64,000 bases of DNA from Paenibacillus pabuli. Lineage in GTDB: Bacteria > Bacillota > Bacilli > Paenibacillales > Paenibacillaceae. Where the stretch lies: NCBI RefSeq assembly GCF_023101145.1, contig NZ_CP073714.1, forward strand, positions 5,394,001 through 5,458,000. The letters are read 5' to 3'. Positions within the stretch are counted from its first letter, which is position 1. The number at the start of each line of letters is the position of its first letter. This document shows positions 52,873-62,103 of this stretch, piece by piece. Both the position numbers and the translations under genes were made by a program. The notes beneath the pieces were generated by a model. That model saw only the letters and a list, made by a program, of their open reading frames with translations. It did no database searches and was not told where the DNA came from.

Positions 52873-55740
52873 TCATAAATCATCCCTAATCAACTTATAG
52901 CGTACATCAATCTTCCCATCTTTGATCTTCATCTGAATCTCCCCCATTTGATCTGTTCGATAGATGTCTGTACCCGAATCTACAAGACGTTCAAGCACCC
53001 CAGGATTGGGATGTCCATATGTATTATTGGCCCCAGCAGATATCACGGATGCTGATGCATTCCAGTAGTGTAACCAAGCTTCGGTTGAAGATGTTTTACT
53101 TCCATGATGTGCGATTTTTAATACATCAATGCTGACAGGCAGATTCTCATGATTCTCCCCCGACTTACGTGTAAACATCTCTTGAACAGAATCATCTGTT
53201 AATGGAGCGTCGTCTGCATCATACTGCCCAAACGAGGCTGCGAGCGATCCATCCTGAATCATAAAGAGCAGATCCTGCTCAGCTGCGGCATCCATGTCAC
53301 CCGTGAACAATAAGGAGGCGCCTGCCATGTCCAGCATAAAGACAACCGAATCATGATTCTGATGTTCCGAGATGGGCAATCTTTCTCCAGTGTCCATCGA
53401 TTTCTCCAGATCCGGATATATAAAATGTAGTCTGGTCTCTCCATCCGGAGCGTAGGACATCCCTTGCTGAATTGCATATAACGGAATCTGCTTCTCTATA
53501 ACGGTATCCAGCAATTTCTCGAAATTGGCAGTACCGCTCGTTGTCCCATTGAACATGAATCGTTCCACCGGAATCTGTTCAAGCACGGCCTGTAGTCCCC
53601 CCGCATGATCCTGATCGGCATGGGTTACGATTACGGCATCCAGTCGATGAATGCCCCGCTTTTTCAACAAGGGAACGACCACCTTGGCACCTACTTCGTA
53701 CGGATCACGTCGTGTCTTCCAGGATTGTTCAGGCTTACCGAACTGGACTGTACCTCCACCATCCACCAAAATATGTTTACCCTCTGGTGTTGTAATTAGT
53801 GTACTGTCTCCTTGTCCGATATCCAAAAATTGCACCACTCCTGTTCCCACAGGCTGTGGTGTCTGGTAAGCCCACCATAATCCCGCCACAAAGCTGAGAG
53901 CCAGTACCGCACACATCCATTTGTGAATAATGTTCATCCGTTCACCAGAGTAATATCCTGCCCCACGCGCAGCAAATGCACTGCTATATTCCGGCCAGGC
54001 CAGGCTTGCACTTAATGTAGTCATCGAACCCAAACTAGCTTCACGCCCACCTTTGTTTAATCCACGTGACGATGATGTAGACAGCGCAGACAATCCCAGG
54101 GATGCTCCAGACGGTACCCCAACATTTCGACCATTTAATGGAGCCGTATCTTCTTCCACTTCCTGTTTAACTCTCTCCTCACTTCTCCCGCGATGCAGAA
54201 TGCGCAAAAGCGCATAGAGAACAGTATAATATGCTGCAATCCACAGTAACGATGGGGTCGCCCAGATCAGCACAAAACCAGGTAAACTATTCATCCACTC
54301 CACACTTACAAATGTCAATTTGTTCAACATAATAGCAATCCACGCCAAAGGTTTAGCCAGAGGCATCCAAAGAAACGATAAAATCAGGGCAACCGTTCCA
54401 AGAGGAAGTACAATGGCGCTAATCAGGGATACAAGAAGGAAGTTTGCGACAAATGAAAGCAGTGAAAACTGATTGAAATACAGAATCGTTACCGGAAAAG
54501 AAATGAGCTGTGCTGTTACCGTCACAGAAGCTGTTGCTGCAAGCCCTTTGGGCCAACTGCTAAATACCCGATTAATCAGTGGCATGTAAATCATCAGTCC
54601 GGCTGTTACCAGAAAAGATAGCTGGAAGCTCACGCTCAGTAAAAAATACGGATTCCACCACATCATCAGCAATGCTGCTGCACTAATCATCTGCAATCCA
54701 TCCCTGGCAAGTCCACGCCGCGCCATATACAAGCCAATCATGGACATGATCCCCGCACGAATGACGGATGGCGAACCACCGGATAACAGTACATATGCAG
54801 GTATTAGCAGCAGCACAATGGTGAGCGATGTTTCCCGGGTTAACCTGAGCCAGGATAAAAGGAGCAGCAGCGATGCCACATACACCGCGACATGTGTTCC
54901 TGAGATCGCCAATATATGAGTTAAACCCAGCTGTGAAAACTGACCATAGGTATCGGGATCAATGTCACTAGCCATCCCGATAATCAGACCTTTCATATAG
55001 CCTGCATGAGGTTCGGGAAATAGCTGTTCTACTACTGCGCCAAGTTTGTGCCTGACGATGTCATTCCACCGGAGGATATTGAGTTTCCCCAGCCCTTCAG
55101 GCGGAACGGTAGTTACTGAACTGGCCCCCTTCACTTTAAACAACCAATGGATATGAAGAGTTCTTAAGTAATTTCGATAGTCAAATCCACCAAAATTCCT
55201 GGCTTCACCGGGGAGCGCAAGTGAACCTGTCAATGTTACCGAGTCTCCACGCTTCCACCCTGCTGCTACTTGTTGTTCTTCTTCTTCCATTAAGCGGACC
55301 TGGACCATTAGACGTTCTCTCATGTTAGATGCAGTTCCCACTTCCGACGCCGGTGCCGATGATGCATCGGATAGTGGAAGCATCGACTTGATCTGCATTT
55401 CAAAATCGGCTCGATCCCCATCGATCCGTACATCCGACATAAGGATTCCTTCAAATGTAGCTGCATAACCGTCCAATTTCCCGGCAGCCATATGTGTGAT
55501 TTCAGGCAGACTGCTCCGATTCCGCGCATCATTCCATTCCCAGTGCACAGCACCCCCAATGAGTGCCCCAATCAGTAACAAGATGGACCAACTGCGTATA
55601 TCCATCATTCGTAGCAACAACGGCAGACAAATCAGCGCACCGATCATTCCTACGATCAGGGACCAACCTGATAATGCACATGCCGTCCCACTACCGCATA
55701 ACCAGCAGACTGTAAATACCAGTAAAGGTCTGCCTTTCAT
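52873..55740 (-). CDS. comEC: competence DNA channel ComEC
   Basis: A 955-residue membrane protein that forms the channel for incoming single-stranded DNA. An N-terminal OB-like domain (DUF4131 type) is followed by the competence domain with many transmembrane helices (about 230-520), including LAISGTHVAVYVASLL. The linker (about 525-610) is Ser/Gly-rich. A metallo-beta-lactamase-fold domain follows, with THADQDHAGG near 703-712 and FTGDMDAAAEQ, thought to be the nuclease. It is longer than the B. subtilis protein (776), mostly in the linker. It has AAGGGGGGG before the ATG. Confidence 0.94.
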   Translation of the reverse strand: MKGRPLLVFTVCWLCGSGTACALSGWSLIVGMIGALICLPLLLRMMDIRSWSILLLIGALIGGAVHWEWNDARNRSSLPEITHMAAGKLDGYAATFEGILMSDVRIDGDRADFEMQIKSMLPLSDASSAPASEVGTASNMRERLMVQVRLMEEEEQQVAAGWKRGDSVTLTGSLALPGEARNFGGFDYRNYLRTLHIHWLFKVKGASSVTTVPPEGLGKLNILRWNDIVRHKLGAVVEQLFPEPHAGYMKGLIIGMASDIDPDTYGQFSQLGLTHILAISGTHVAVYVASLLLLLSWLRLTRETSLTIVLLLIPAYVLLSGGSPSVIRAGIMSMIGLYMARRGLARDGLQMISAAALLMMWWNPYFLLSVSFQLSFLVTAGLMIYMPLINRVFSSWPKGLAATASVTVTAQLISFPVTILYFNQFSLLSFVANFLLVSLISAIVLPLGTVALILSFLWMPLAKPLAWIAIMLNKLTFVSVEWMNSLPGFVLIWATPSLLWIAAYYTVLYALLRILHRGRSEERVKQEVEEDTAPLNGRNVGVPSGASLGLSALSTSSSRGLNKGGREASLGSMTTLSASLAWPEYSSAFAARGAGYYSGERMNIIHKWMCAVLALSFVAGLWWAYQTPQPVGTGVVQFLDIGQGDSTLITTPEGKHILVDGGGTVQFGKPEQSWKTRRDPYEVGAKVVVPLLKKRGIHRLDAVIVTHADQDHAGGLQAVLEQIPVERFMFNGTTSGTANFEKLLDTVIEKQIPLYAIQQGMSYAPDGETRLHFIYPDLEKSMDTGERLPISEHQNHDSVVFMLDMAGASLLFTGDMDAAAEQDLLFMIQDGSLAASFGQYDADDAPLTDDSVQEMFTRKSGENHENLPVSIDVLKIAHHGSKTSSTEAWLHYWNASASVISAGANNTYGHPNPGVLERLVDSGTDIYRTDQMGEIQMKIKDGKIDVRYKLIRDDL

Positions 55741-55777
55741 TTTATCCCCCCCTTTGTGTCGGCTGTATGAACGCAGA

Positions 55778-55814
55778 AAAACCCCCGGCAGCTAATATAG
55801 CAACCGGAGGTTCT
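55778..55814 (-). terminator. terminator between comEB and comEC
   Basis: Minus-strand AACCTCCGGTTGCT pairs with AGCTGCCGGGGGTT, followed by TTTC, 31 bases past comEB and 38 bases before comEC. Confidence 0.8.
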
Positions 55815-55844
55815 TCCCCGCGAAAATGAATACCATTTTTGGTT

Positions 55845-56366
55845 CTAATCACTTACTGTCATCATCGTCTCCCGCGGAGGCTGGTAATTGTCCAGTCGGC
55901 GAAACGTAATGCCTTTTTGCTTCATCATGTTCGTAACCTTGCCTGTATCCTTGGGATATGGGCGATGAAATACGATTTCTGTAATGCCGCTATTCGCGAG
56001 CATATTGGAGCAGGTCCAGCAAGGTTCATCCGTGACATATACAGAAGAACCTTCACGGTCAATCCGATCGGTGAACAAAAGCAAATTCTGCTCCGCATGA
56101 ATGGTACGAATACAGCGTTGCTTTTTAACCATTTCCTCCTGACCGTCGGTTACTACCAGCTCATATTCTTCCGATATCATGCACCCAGCTTCAGAACAGT
56201 CCGGAACACCCATGGGTGCACCGTTATAGGCTGTTCCGAGCAGTTTCTTCCCCTGTACAAGTACGGCGCCAACATGACGGCGTGAACAGCGGGAACGGGT
56301 AGAGACCATATATGCGATGTCCATGAAATACGTATCCCAGTCTTTGCGTACGTCTGCTGTGCTCAT
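55845..56366 (-). CDS. comEB: ComEB, dCMP deaminase family protein
   Basis: A 173-residue zinc deaminase-fold protein. HAEQN supplies His and the catalytic Glu, and EPCWTCSNM supplies two Cys ligands. A further Cys-rich region (CSRRH...PDCSEAGC) is typical of dCMP deaminases. ComEB lies in the com operon but is not required for DNA uptake in B. subtilis. Sixteen upstream codons are excluded; GGGAGG stands before the ATG at 56366. Confidence 0.93.
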   Translation of the reverse strand: MSTADVRKDWDTYFMDIAYMVSTRSRCSRRHVGAVLVQGKKLLGTAYNGAPMGVPDCSEAGCMISEEYELVVTDGQEEMVKKQRCIRTIHAEQNLLLFTDRIDREGSSVYVTDEPCWTCSNMLANSGITEIVFHRPYPKDTGKVTNMMKQKGITFRRLDNYQPPRETMMTVSD

Positions 56367-56416
56367 AACCGTGTCCCTCCCATCCGATACAAGTTGAATC
56401 CATATAAATGTCATAA

Positions 56417-56452
56417 GACACTCAGCGTACAGAGAACCTTCTGATTGCTGTT
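56417..56452. repeat. degenerate fragment of the palindromic repeat (copy D)
   Basis: The motif order ACACTC, AGAACCTTC, GATTGCTGTTAT follows the left half of copies A and C (CACTCCG, GAACAACCTTCCGA, GCTGTTAT). The hairpin and right end are missing. It lies in the comEA-comEB gap. Confidence 0.5.
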
Positions 56453-56499
56453 ATGTCATTTCAAATTCAACTTATATTCTAATATTTAATATTGCGTGA

Positions 56500-57090
56500 C
56501 TATCTGATTTGCACATAAGGAGCCATTTTCTCCAGCATCTTCATTCCGATTCCTTTCACCTTGGTCAGATCGCTGACTTTGGTAAAAGGTCCATGAGAAT
56601 TACGATAATCAATAATGGCTTGTGCCTTTTTTTCCCCGATTCCGGGAAGTTCCATGAGCTTGGCAGCAGGAGCTGTATTGACATCAATTTTACCATTGTC
56701 GACAGCTTCATTACTCACCGAAGCCTGATTATTGTCAGATGAAACAACTGTTGACTCGGATTTCGTTTGAATTCCGCCAGTAGTACTATCCACTTGCTTG
56801 CCTGCAACTGTCTGATCAACAACTTTCCCTGCTGTGGCATCAACCTGGATAGTCTCTACCGGAGCCTCTGTTGTTGTTGAATACCTCTGGTCTGCAGATG
56901 ATGCCTGCGTTTGTTCCTGAACCAAAGTAGCCGACTGTACAGCAGTGGTTTTCTGCTCTATCGTCGGCTTCTCGGTGGCGAGCTGCATAGGTTGCCAGCC
57001 AGAAGGCGGCTGTTCAATTTTGCCCGACCATAATATCAGTATGCACCCAACCACCGCAGCAGCAATGGTCATCCCCTTGTTCCATCTCAT
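56500..57090 (-). CDS. comEA: ComEA, DNA receptor of competence
   Basis: A 196-residue membrane-anchored DNA-binding protein. One N-terminal transmembrane helix (about 8-24) is followed by a Thr/Gln/Val-rich flexible linker (about 35-130). Two helix-hairpin-helix motifs follow (NTAPAAKLMELPGIGEKKAQ and KVSDLTKVKGIGMKMLEKM, about 135-195). It binds double-stranded DNA outside the membrane and passes it to ComEC. The ATG at 57090 is preceded by GAGGTG; nine upstream codons are excluded. Confidence 0.94.
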   Translation of the reverse strand: MRWNKGMTIAAAVVGCILILWSGKIEQPPSGWQPMQLATEKPTIEQKTTAVQSATLVQEQTQASSADQRYSTTTEAPVETIQVDATAGKVVDQTVAGKQVDSTTGGIQTKSESTVVSSDNNQASVSNEAVDNGKIDVNTAPAAKLMELPGIGEKKAQAIIDYRNSHGPFTKVSDLTKVKGIGMKMLEKMAPYVQIR

Positions 57091-57276
57091 TTCTTCCACA
57101 CCTCTCCCTGGACTCAAAATAAATCTATTCTGAACACGGGCGGTGCTTCCGAACCGTTGGACTTGCCTTGTAAACCAAGCTGTACTTTTTTCATGTCATG
57201 TCAAGCAGGCCCTGACGCATACACTAGAGGGAAAGAACTGCGCCATTACCGTAAAGCATGAAAGGAGGCCTGAACA

Positions 57277-58122
57277 ATGAAGGTTGGATTTATCGGAACC
57301 GGCAGCATGGGCAGCCTGCTGATCTATGCCTTGATTCAATCCGGTGCACTTGAGCCACGGCAGATCGCCGCCAGCAATAGAACCCCTTCCAAAGTACGGC
57401 AGCTATCCCTCCGTTACCCCGGTCTGCATGAATCACAGAGCAACCGGGAAACCGTCATCCGCAGCAATATCATCTTTCTGTGCGTAAAGCCACTTGAATT
57501 CAAACATGTCATTGACGACATCCTGCCTGTCGTGAATCCCAATCATATCATCGTCTCGATCACCAGTCCCGTGCAGCTGCGCCATCTGGAATCTTCACTT
57601 CCTTGCAAAGTCTCCAAAGTTATCCCCAGCGTTACGCACCAGGTCGGCAGCGGAGCGTCCCTGTGTATACACGGTGAGCGAATGACTACCGAAGACCGCG
57701 CTGTGCTGGAAGGGCTGCTCAGTCATATCAGCAGACCCTATCAAGTGGATGAAGCCTGTACCCGGATCACATCCGACTTCTCCAGCTGCGGACCTGCATT
57801 CATATCATTCTTTCTGGAGCAATGGATTGAGAGTGCCGTCAAGCTAACTGATATCAAACGAGCCGACGCCTGCGCTCTTGCCGGCGAGATGCTCCTGGGA
57901 ACAGGCAAGCTTCTCACCGAAGGAGGTTACACCCCTCAAGAGCTTCAGGCTCGCGTGGCTGTACCTGGCGGCATCACCGCACAAGCGCTTGCCCTGCTGA
58001 AAGTGAATCTGAATGGTGTTTTTGACAGCCTGATCGAGACGACTCATGACAAATATGATGAAGATTTGTTGAAGCTGGATGAACTATTCAAAGCCGGTGA
58101 AATTAACCGGCAACAATATTAA
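57277..58122 (+). CDS. comER: ComER, pyrroline-5-carboxylate-reductase-like protein
   Basis: A 281-residue protein of the ProC family. The Rossmann start VGFIGTGSMGSLL (3-15) is followed by NAD-binding-like segments and the C-terminal region with SSCGPAFISFFLEQW and PGGITAQALALL, which normally carry substrate contacts. ComER is divergently transcribed from comEA in Bacillus and is reported to affect sporulation or biofilm signalling. AAAGGAGG precedes the ATG. Its last 20 bases overlap the 3' end of leuS on the other strand. Confidence 0.92.
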   Translation: MKVGFIGTGSMGSLLIYALIQSGALEPRQIAASNRTPSKVRQLSLRYPGLHESQSNRETVIRSNIIFLCVKPLEFKHVIDDILPVVNPNHIIVSITSPVQLRHLESSLPCKVSKVIPSVTHQVGSGASLCIHGERMTTEDRAVLEGLLSHISRPYQVDEACTRITSDFSSCGPAFISFFLEQWIESAVKLTDIKRADACALAGEMLLGTGKLLTEGGYTPQELQARVAVPGGITAQALALLKVNLNGVFDSLIETTHDKYDEDLLKLDELFKAGEINRQQY

Positions 58123-60547
58123 CGAGTTTGCCTGGAACGGCAATGACCTTGCGAATGGTCTTGCCTTCCAGTGCCTGTTTCACAGGTGCCAGCTCCATCG
58201 TAAAGTCCTGCATACCCTGTGCGTCCAGATCCTTCGCGATCGTAGCACGGGTTACAATTTTGCCATTCACTTGAACAACAATCTCCACTTCCGCATCTAC
58301 TGTCATGGACTCATCATACTCAGGCCAAGCCACGTAAGAGATTCCACCTTCATGACCGAGACGGCTCCACAGCTCCTCCGCCATATGCGGTGCCAGCGGT
58401 GACAACAGCTGTACAAAGTTCTCCATGGCTTCACGAGGCAGTGTATCTGCTTTGTATGCATCGTTGATGAAAATCATCAACTGGCTGATCGCAGTGTTGA
58501 AACGCAGATGTTCCAGATCCTCTGTAACTTTTTTGATGGTTTTGTGAGCCGTCCGTTTGAACTCATCCGTACCACCATCTGCTGTAATCTTGTCATTGAT
58601 TGCACCTGTATCTTCATTGATGAACAGACGCCATACACGTGACAGGAAACGATGCATGCCCTCAACCCCGTTAGCGTTCCACGGTTTTGTTGCTTCCAAA
58701 GGTCCCATGAACATTTCGTACAGACGCAATGTATCTGCACCGAACTCATTGACGATCTCATCCGGATTAATGACATTACCGCGAGATTTACTCATCTTCT
58801 CATTGTTGGTTCCCAGAATCATACCTTGGTTGACCAATTTGTGGAACGGCTCTTTGGTATGCACCACACCCAGATCATACAGCACTTTATGCCAGAAACG
58901 AGCGTACAGCAAGTGAAGCACCGCGTGCTCTGCTCCCCCGATATACAGATCAACCGGCAGCCACTGCTGCTGTTTCTCCTGCGAGATCAGTTCCTTGTCA
59001 TTATGCGGATCAATAAAGCGCAGGTAATACCAGCAGCTACCGGCCCATTGAGGCATTGTGTTCGTCTCGCGACGTGCTTTCATTCCCGTTTCCGGATCTA
59101 CGGTGTTCACCCACTCCGTTACATTCGCCAGTGGTGATTCTCCAGTGCCTGAAGGTTTGATCTGGTCAATATCCGGCAACAGCAAAGGCAGTTGATCTTC
59201 CGGCACCGTCTTCATCGTTCCGTCTTCCAAATGCAGAATCGGAATTGGCTCACCCCAGTAACGCTGACGGCTGAACAACCAGTCACGCAAGCGGTAGGTC
59301 GTTTTGCCTTGTCCCTTACCGTTCTCTTCCAACCAAGCAATCATCTTGGCAATCGCTTCTTCGTTGTTCAATCCGTTCAGGAAATCGGAGTTCACATGCG
59401 GTCCGTCCCCGGAATATGCTTCTTGTGTTACGTCGCCACCCTGTACAACTTCAATGATGTCCAGGCCAAACTGTTTTGCAAACTCCCAGTCACGAGCGTC
59501 ATGTCCCGGAACGGCCATGATCGCCCCTGTGCCGTATCCAGCCAGAACATAATCGGCAATCCAGATTGGCACCTTCGCTCCGTTTACCGGATTAATTGCA
59601 TAAGTTCCTGTGAATACACCCGTTTTGTCTTTGGCCAGATCAGTGCGTTCCAGATCACTCTTGCGAGCAGCCTGCTCCTGATATGCCTTAATTGCCTCAC
59701 GTTGTCCTTCTGTTGTAATGACTTCCACCAGTTCATGCTCAGGTGCCAATACAGCGTAACTTGCACCGAACAACGTATCTGCACGTGTCGTAAATACCTT
59801 GATGACTTCTTCGTGACCCTCAATGGCAAAAGTAACTTCCGCCCCGGTCGATTTGCCGATCCAGTTGCGCTGCATATCCTTGATGCTTTCCGACCAGTCC
59901 AACTCTTCCAGGTCTTCCAGCAAACGCTCTGCATATTCTGTAATTTTCAATACCCATTGCCGCATCGGTTTACGAACGACCGGATGTCCACCACGCTCAC
60001 TCTTGCCATCGATAACCTCTTCGTTCGCCAGTACAGTGCCCAGAGCTTCGCACCAGTTCACAGGTACTTCATCTACATAAGCCAGGCCTTTGTTGTACAA
60101 CTGGATGAAGATCCATTGCGTCCATTTGTAGTATTCAGGGTCTGTTGTGCTGATCTCCCGATCCCAGTCATAGGAGAAACCAAGTGATTTGATCTGGCGA
60201 CGGAAATTGTCAATATTGCGGAATGTTATATGTCGTGGATGCTCACCCGTATCCAATGCATGCTGCTCAGCAGGCAGGCCGAAAGCGTCCCAGCCCATTG
60301 GATGCAATACATTGTAACCACGCATACGTTTGAAACGGGATACGATATCCGTTGCCGTATATCCTTCCGGGTGACCTACGTGCAGACCTGAACCGGATGG
60401 ATACGGGAACATATCCAGTGCATAAAACTTCGGTTTAGCCGGGTCCTCACCCGTTTTAAACGTTTTATTGTCATCCCAGTACTGCTGCCAGCTTTTCTCC
60501 ATGACTTGTGGCTTGTAGCCGTGTTTTGGCTGTTGATTCTCACTCAT
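58103..60547 (-). CDS. leuS: leucyl-tRNA synthetase
   Basis: An 814-residue class I synthetase. The HIGH-type motif is in SGLHVGHPEGY (about 53-63), an editing domain lies in the middle (about 220-400), the KMSKS motif is in EKMSKSRGN (about 575-583), and the anticodon domain and C-terminal extension complete it. Length is normal for Firmicutes. Expression is controlled by a T-box upstream. It sits between comER and a phosphotransferase gene, a position where Bacillus has no leuS. Confidence 0.98.
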   Translation of the reverse strand: MSENQQPKHGYKPQVMEKSWQQYWDDNKTFKTGEDPAKPKFYALDMFPYPSGSGLHVGHPEGYTATDIVSRFKRMRGYNVLHPMGWDAFGLPAEQHALDTGEHPRHITFRNIDNFRRQIKSLGFSYDWDREISTTDPEYYKWTQWIFIQLYNKGLAYVDEVPVNWCEALGTVLANEEVIDGKSERGGHPVVRKPMRQWVLKITEYAERLLEDLEELDWSESIKDMQRNWIGKSTGAEVTFAIEGHEEVIKVFTTRADTLFGASYAVLAPEHELVEVITTEGQREAIKAYQEQAARKSDLERTDLAKDKTGVFTGTYAINPVNGAKVPIWIADYVLAGYGTGAIMAVPGHDARDWEFAKQFGLDIIEVVQGGDVTQEAYSGDGPHVNSDFLNGLNNEEAIAKMIAWLEENGKGQGKTTYRLRDWLFSRQRYWGEPIPILHLEDGTMKTVPEDQLPLLLPDIDQIKPSGTGESPLANVTEWVNTVDPETGMKARRETNTMPQWAGSCWYYLRFIDPHNDKELISQEKQQQWLPVDLYIGGAEHAVLHLLYARFWHKVLYDLGVVHTKEPFHKLVNQGMILGTNNEKMSKSRGNVINPDEIVNEFGADTLRLYEMFMGPLEATKPWNANGVEGMHRFLSRVWRLFINEDTGAINDKITADGGTDEFKRTAHKTIKKVTEDLEHLRFNTAISQLMIFINDAYKADTLPREAMENFVQLLSPLAPHMAEELWSRLGHEGGISYVAWPEYDESMTVDAEVEIVVQVNGKIVTRATIAKDLDAQGMQDFTMELAPVKQALEGKTIRKVIAVPGKLVNIVAG

Positions 60548-60584
60548 CTATTCTTCCTCCTCTGGTTATTCGCATTTATTGCAA

Positions 60585-60900
60585 CAAAAAAACCTCAGCA
60601 TCCCGTAGCGTTTGCAGCGCTAGGGACGAGAGGTTGAATTCCCGTGGTACCACCCTAGTTAGCGGACGATCGTGCTTCGTCATCCACTCCCTTTGGACCT
60701 GTAACGGCGGTTAACCGATGCGGATTTCCATTCCTGAACCTGCATGTTACTTCGGTCGGTTGCAAGAAGGTGTAATCACCGCATTTCTCCAAGGCGAGTT
60801 CGTGAAATACTGTCAACCGACTTGCACCAACCGCCGGCTCTCTGTCATGTACAGGACTCACTAATGTTCCTTATCATCGAAATATGTATACGATATGATC
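60585..60900 (-). promoter_or_regulatory. T-box leader of leuS
   Basis: Minus strand. The T-box sequence AGGGTGGTACCACG is at 60656-60643. The terminator AACCTC...GAGGTTTTTTT (60635-60591) competes with the antiterminator. Upstream, GAACTC carries a plausible specifier CTC (a Leu codon) at 60798-60796, within the expected stem I distance. Uncharged leucyl-tRNA should stabilise the antiterminator and switch on leuS. Confidence 0.9.
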
Positions 60901-60906
60901 GGGAAC

Positions 60907-60935
60907 ATTATATAAAAAAGCAGCATTAAAGTCAA
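60907..60935 (-). promoter_or_regulatory. sigma-A promoter of leuS
   Basis: Minus-strand TTGACT, 17 bases, TATAAT; the -10 matches consensus and the -35 differs at the last base. Transcription would start near 60900, just before the T-box stem I. Confidence 0.85.
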
Positions 60936-60984
60936 TATTACACTGTTTGTTGGCTATAAACCATGCTATTCATCAGTATGCACA

Positions 60985-61941
60985 TCAAGACAACTGGAAT
61001 CTCTTAATTCCTTCTTCCAGGTTATCAATCGTCCACTGAATGTGTTCCTTGTTATCGTATTGACGATACGGGCATTCAATTCTCAGCGCCAGATCAAAGT
61101 ACAGATCATATAAACTTCTTCTTTTCCGTTCGCTATCTGTTGTAACTGCTCTACCATAGCCTTTGAGGAAACCCGGTGTGTTATTAAAATGACTGAAGTA
61201 GTGCTCCATCAGAGGATCTGCCCAGAGGGACCGTTCGAAATCGATAATGGCCGTGATTTGCCCAGCCTCCACAAATACATTCCCATCCCACAAATCCCAA
61301 TGCACAAGCACAGGCTCTCGGACATCATCCAGTACATTCGACTTTTCCAGAATTAAATGCTCCAGCTCCTCATAAGAGATCGAAAGTTCCACACCTGCTG
61401 CTTTGCTATCTGCGAGCATATCATCCATTAAGTTCAGGAAAGCTTCTTTCCACGTCTTATAGTGCGGTTTCTTTGAGGAAAAGTAACCAAACCACTCCCC
61501 TTTAATTTCATTGATCCGACGATTGTATGCACCCAACTGCTGCTCAATGGCTTCCTGCTCTTCTGCACTGTACTGATCCTTGACTTTGTTATACGGTGTG
61601 CCTGGCATGTACTCCATAATAAAATATTCTGCCGGAACCAGGCTGAGCGATGGATCATAAACCAATACCCCGGGAATAGGTACATCCTGAAGCTCTGCCA
61701 CAAGTCGTAATGCTTCAACCTCAGCAACCATGACATGCTGCTCACAGCGCATCAGCTTAACTCCATTAGAAGGAGCTATTTTGAGAACAACTTTCTGACC
61801 GTCGTCCTTAGTGATAAAATAAGCGTGATTTGCCCAGCCGTCGATCATCTCTTTGTATTCCTGGATACCTGTGTTAAAATGCTGCTGCACAATCCCATCT
61901 AACTGTCCTGTAGTCAGCCTTGTTTTATATGTACTTTCCAT
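60985..61941 (-). CDS. aminoglycoside-phosphotransferase-like kinase
   Basis: A 318-residue protein-kinase-fold enzyme of the APH/choline-kinase family. It has VVLKIAPS (Lys for ATP), EYMPGTP (hinge), the catalytic loop VHWDLWDGNVFV (Asp) and the metal-binding IIDFERS. The true substrate is unknown; most chromosomal members act on small metabolites and do not confer resistance. The open frame starts 16 codons earlier, but GGGG lies six bases before the ATG at 61941. It probably stands alone, with a terminator following the gene upstream. Confidence 0.88.
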   Translation of the reverse strand: MESTYKTRLTTGQLDGIVQQHFNTGIQEYKEMIDGWANHAYFITKDDGQKVVLKIAPSNGVKLMRCEQHVMVAEVEALRLVAELQDVPIPGVLVYDPSLSLVPAEYFIMEYMPGTPYNKVKDQYSAEEQEAIEQQLGAYNRRINEIKGEWFGYFSSKKPHYKTWKEAFLNLMDDMLADSKAAGVELSISYEELEHLILEKSNVLDDVREPVLVHWDLWDGNVFVEAGQITAIIDFERSLWADPLMEHYFSHFNNTPGFLKGYGRAVTTDSERKRRSLYDLYFDLALRIECPYRQYDNKEHIQWTIDNLEEGIKRFQLS

Positions 61942-62055
61942 TTGGCACCCCACCCGGAATTTTAATTTTATTAGGAAAACGCTTTCCATCCAACTATTAT
62001 GGCCTCCCTATACTCCGCTGGCAATAGCTTTTAATACATCTAAAAAACTCTTATA

Positions 62056-62090
62056 CAAAAAAACTGCCCTTATGCATCATAAGGACAGTC
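62056..62090 (-). terminator. terminator of the YqeM-like gene
   Basis: Minus-strand ACTGTCCTTATG pairs with CATAAGGGCAGT, followed by TTTTTTG, 14 bases past the stop. It ends the rsfS-cvfB-yqeM transcript. Confidence 0.9.
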
Positions 62091-62103
62091 CAACATCGTA
62101 ATC

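Noticed and set aside
51084..56420. Defence island or mobile island around the AT-rich methyltransferase
   Set aside because: No restriction, toxin, integrase or recombinase genes are present; the flanks are the ECF cassette and the com genes.
60985..61941. Antibiotic-resistance aminoglycoside phosphotransferase
   Set aside because: Only general kinase-fold motifs are visible; chromosomal members usually act on metabolites, and there is no mobile context.
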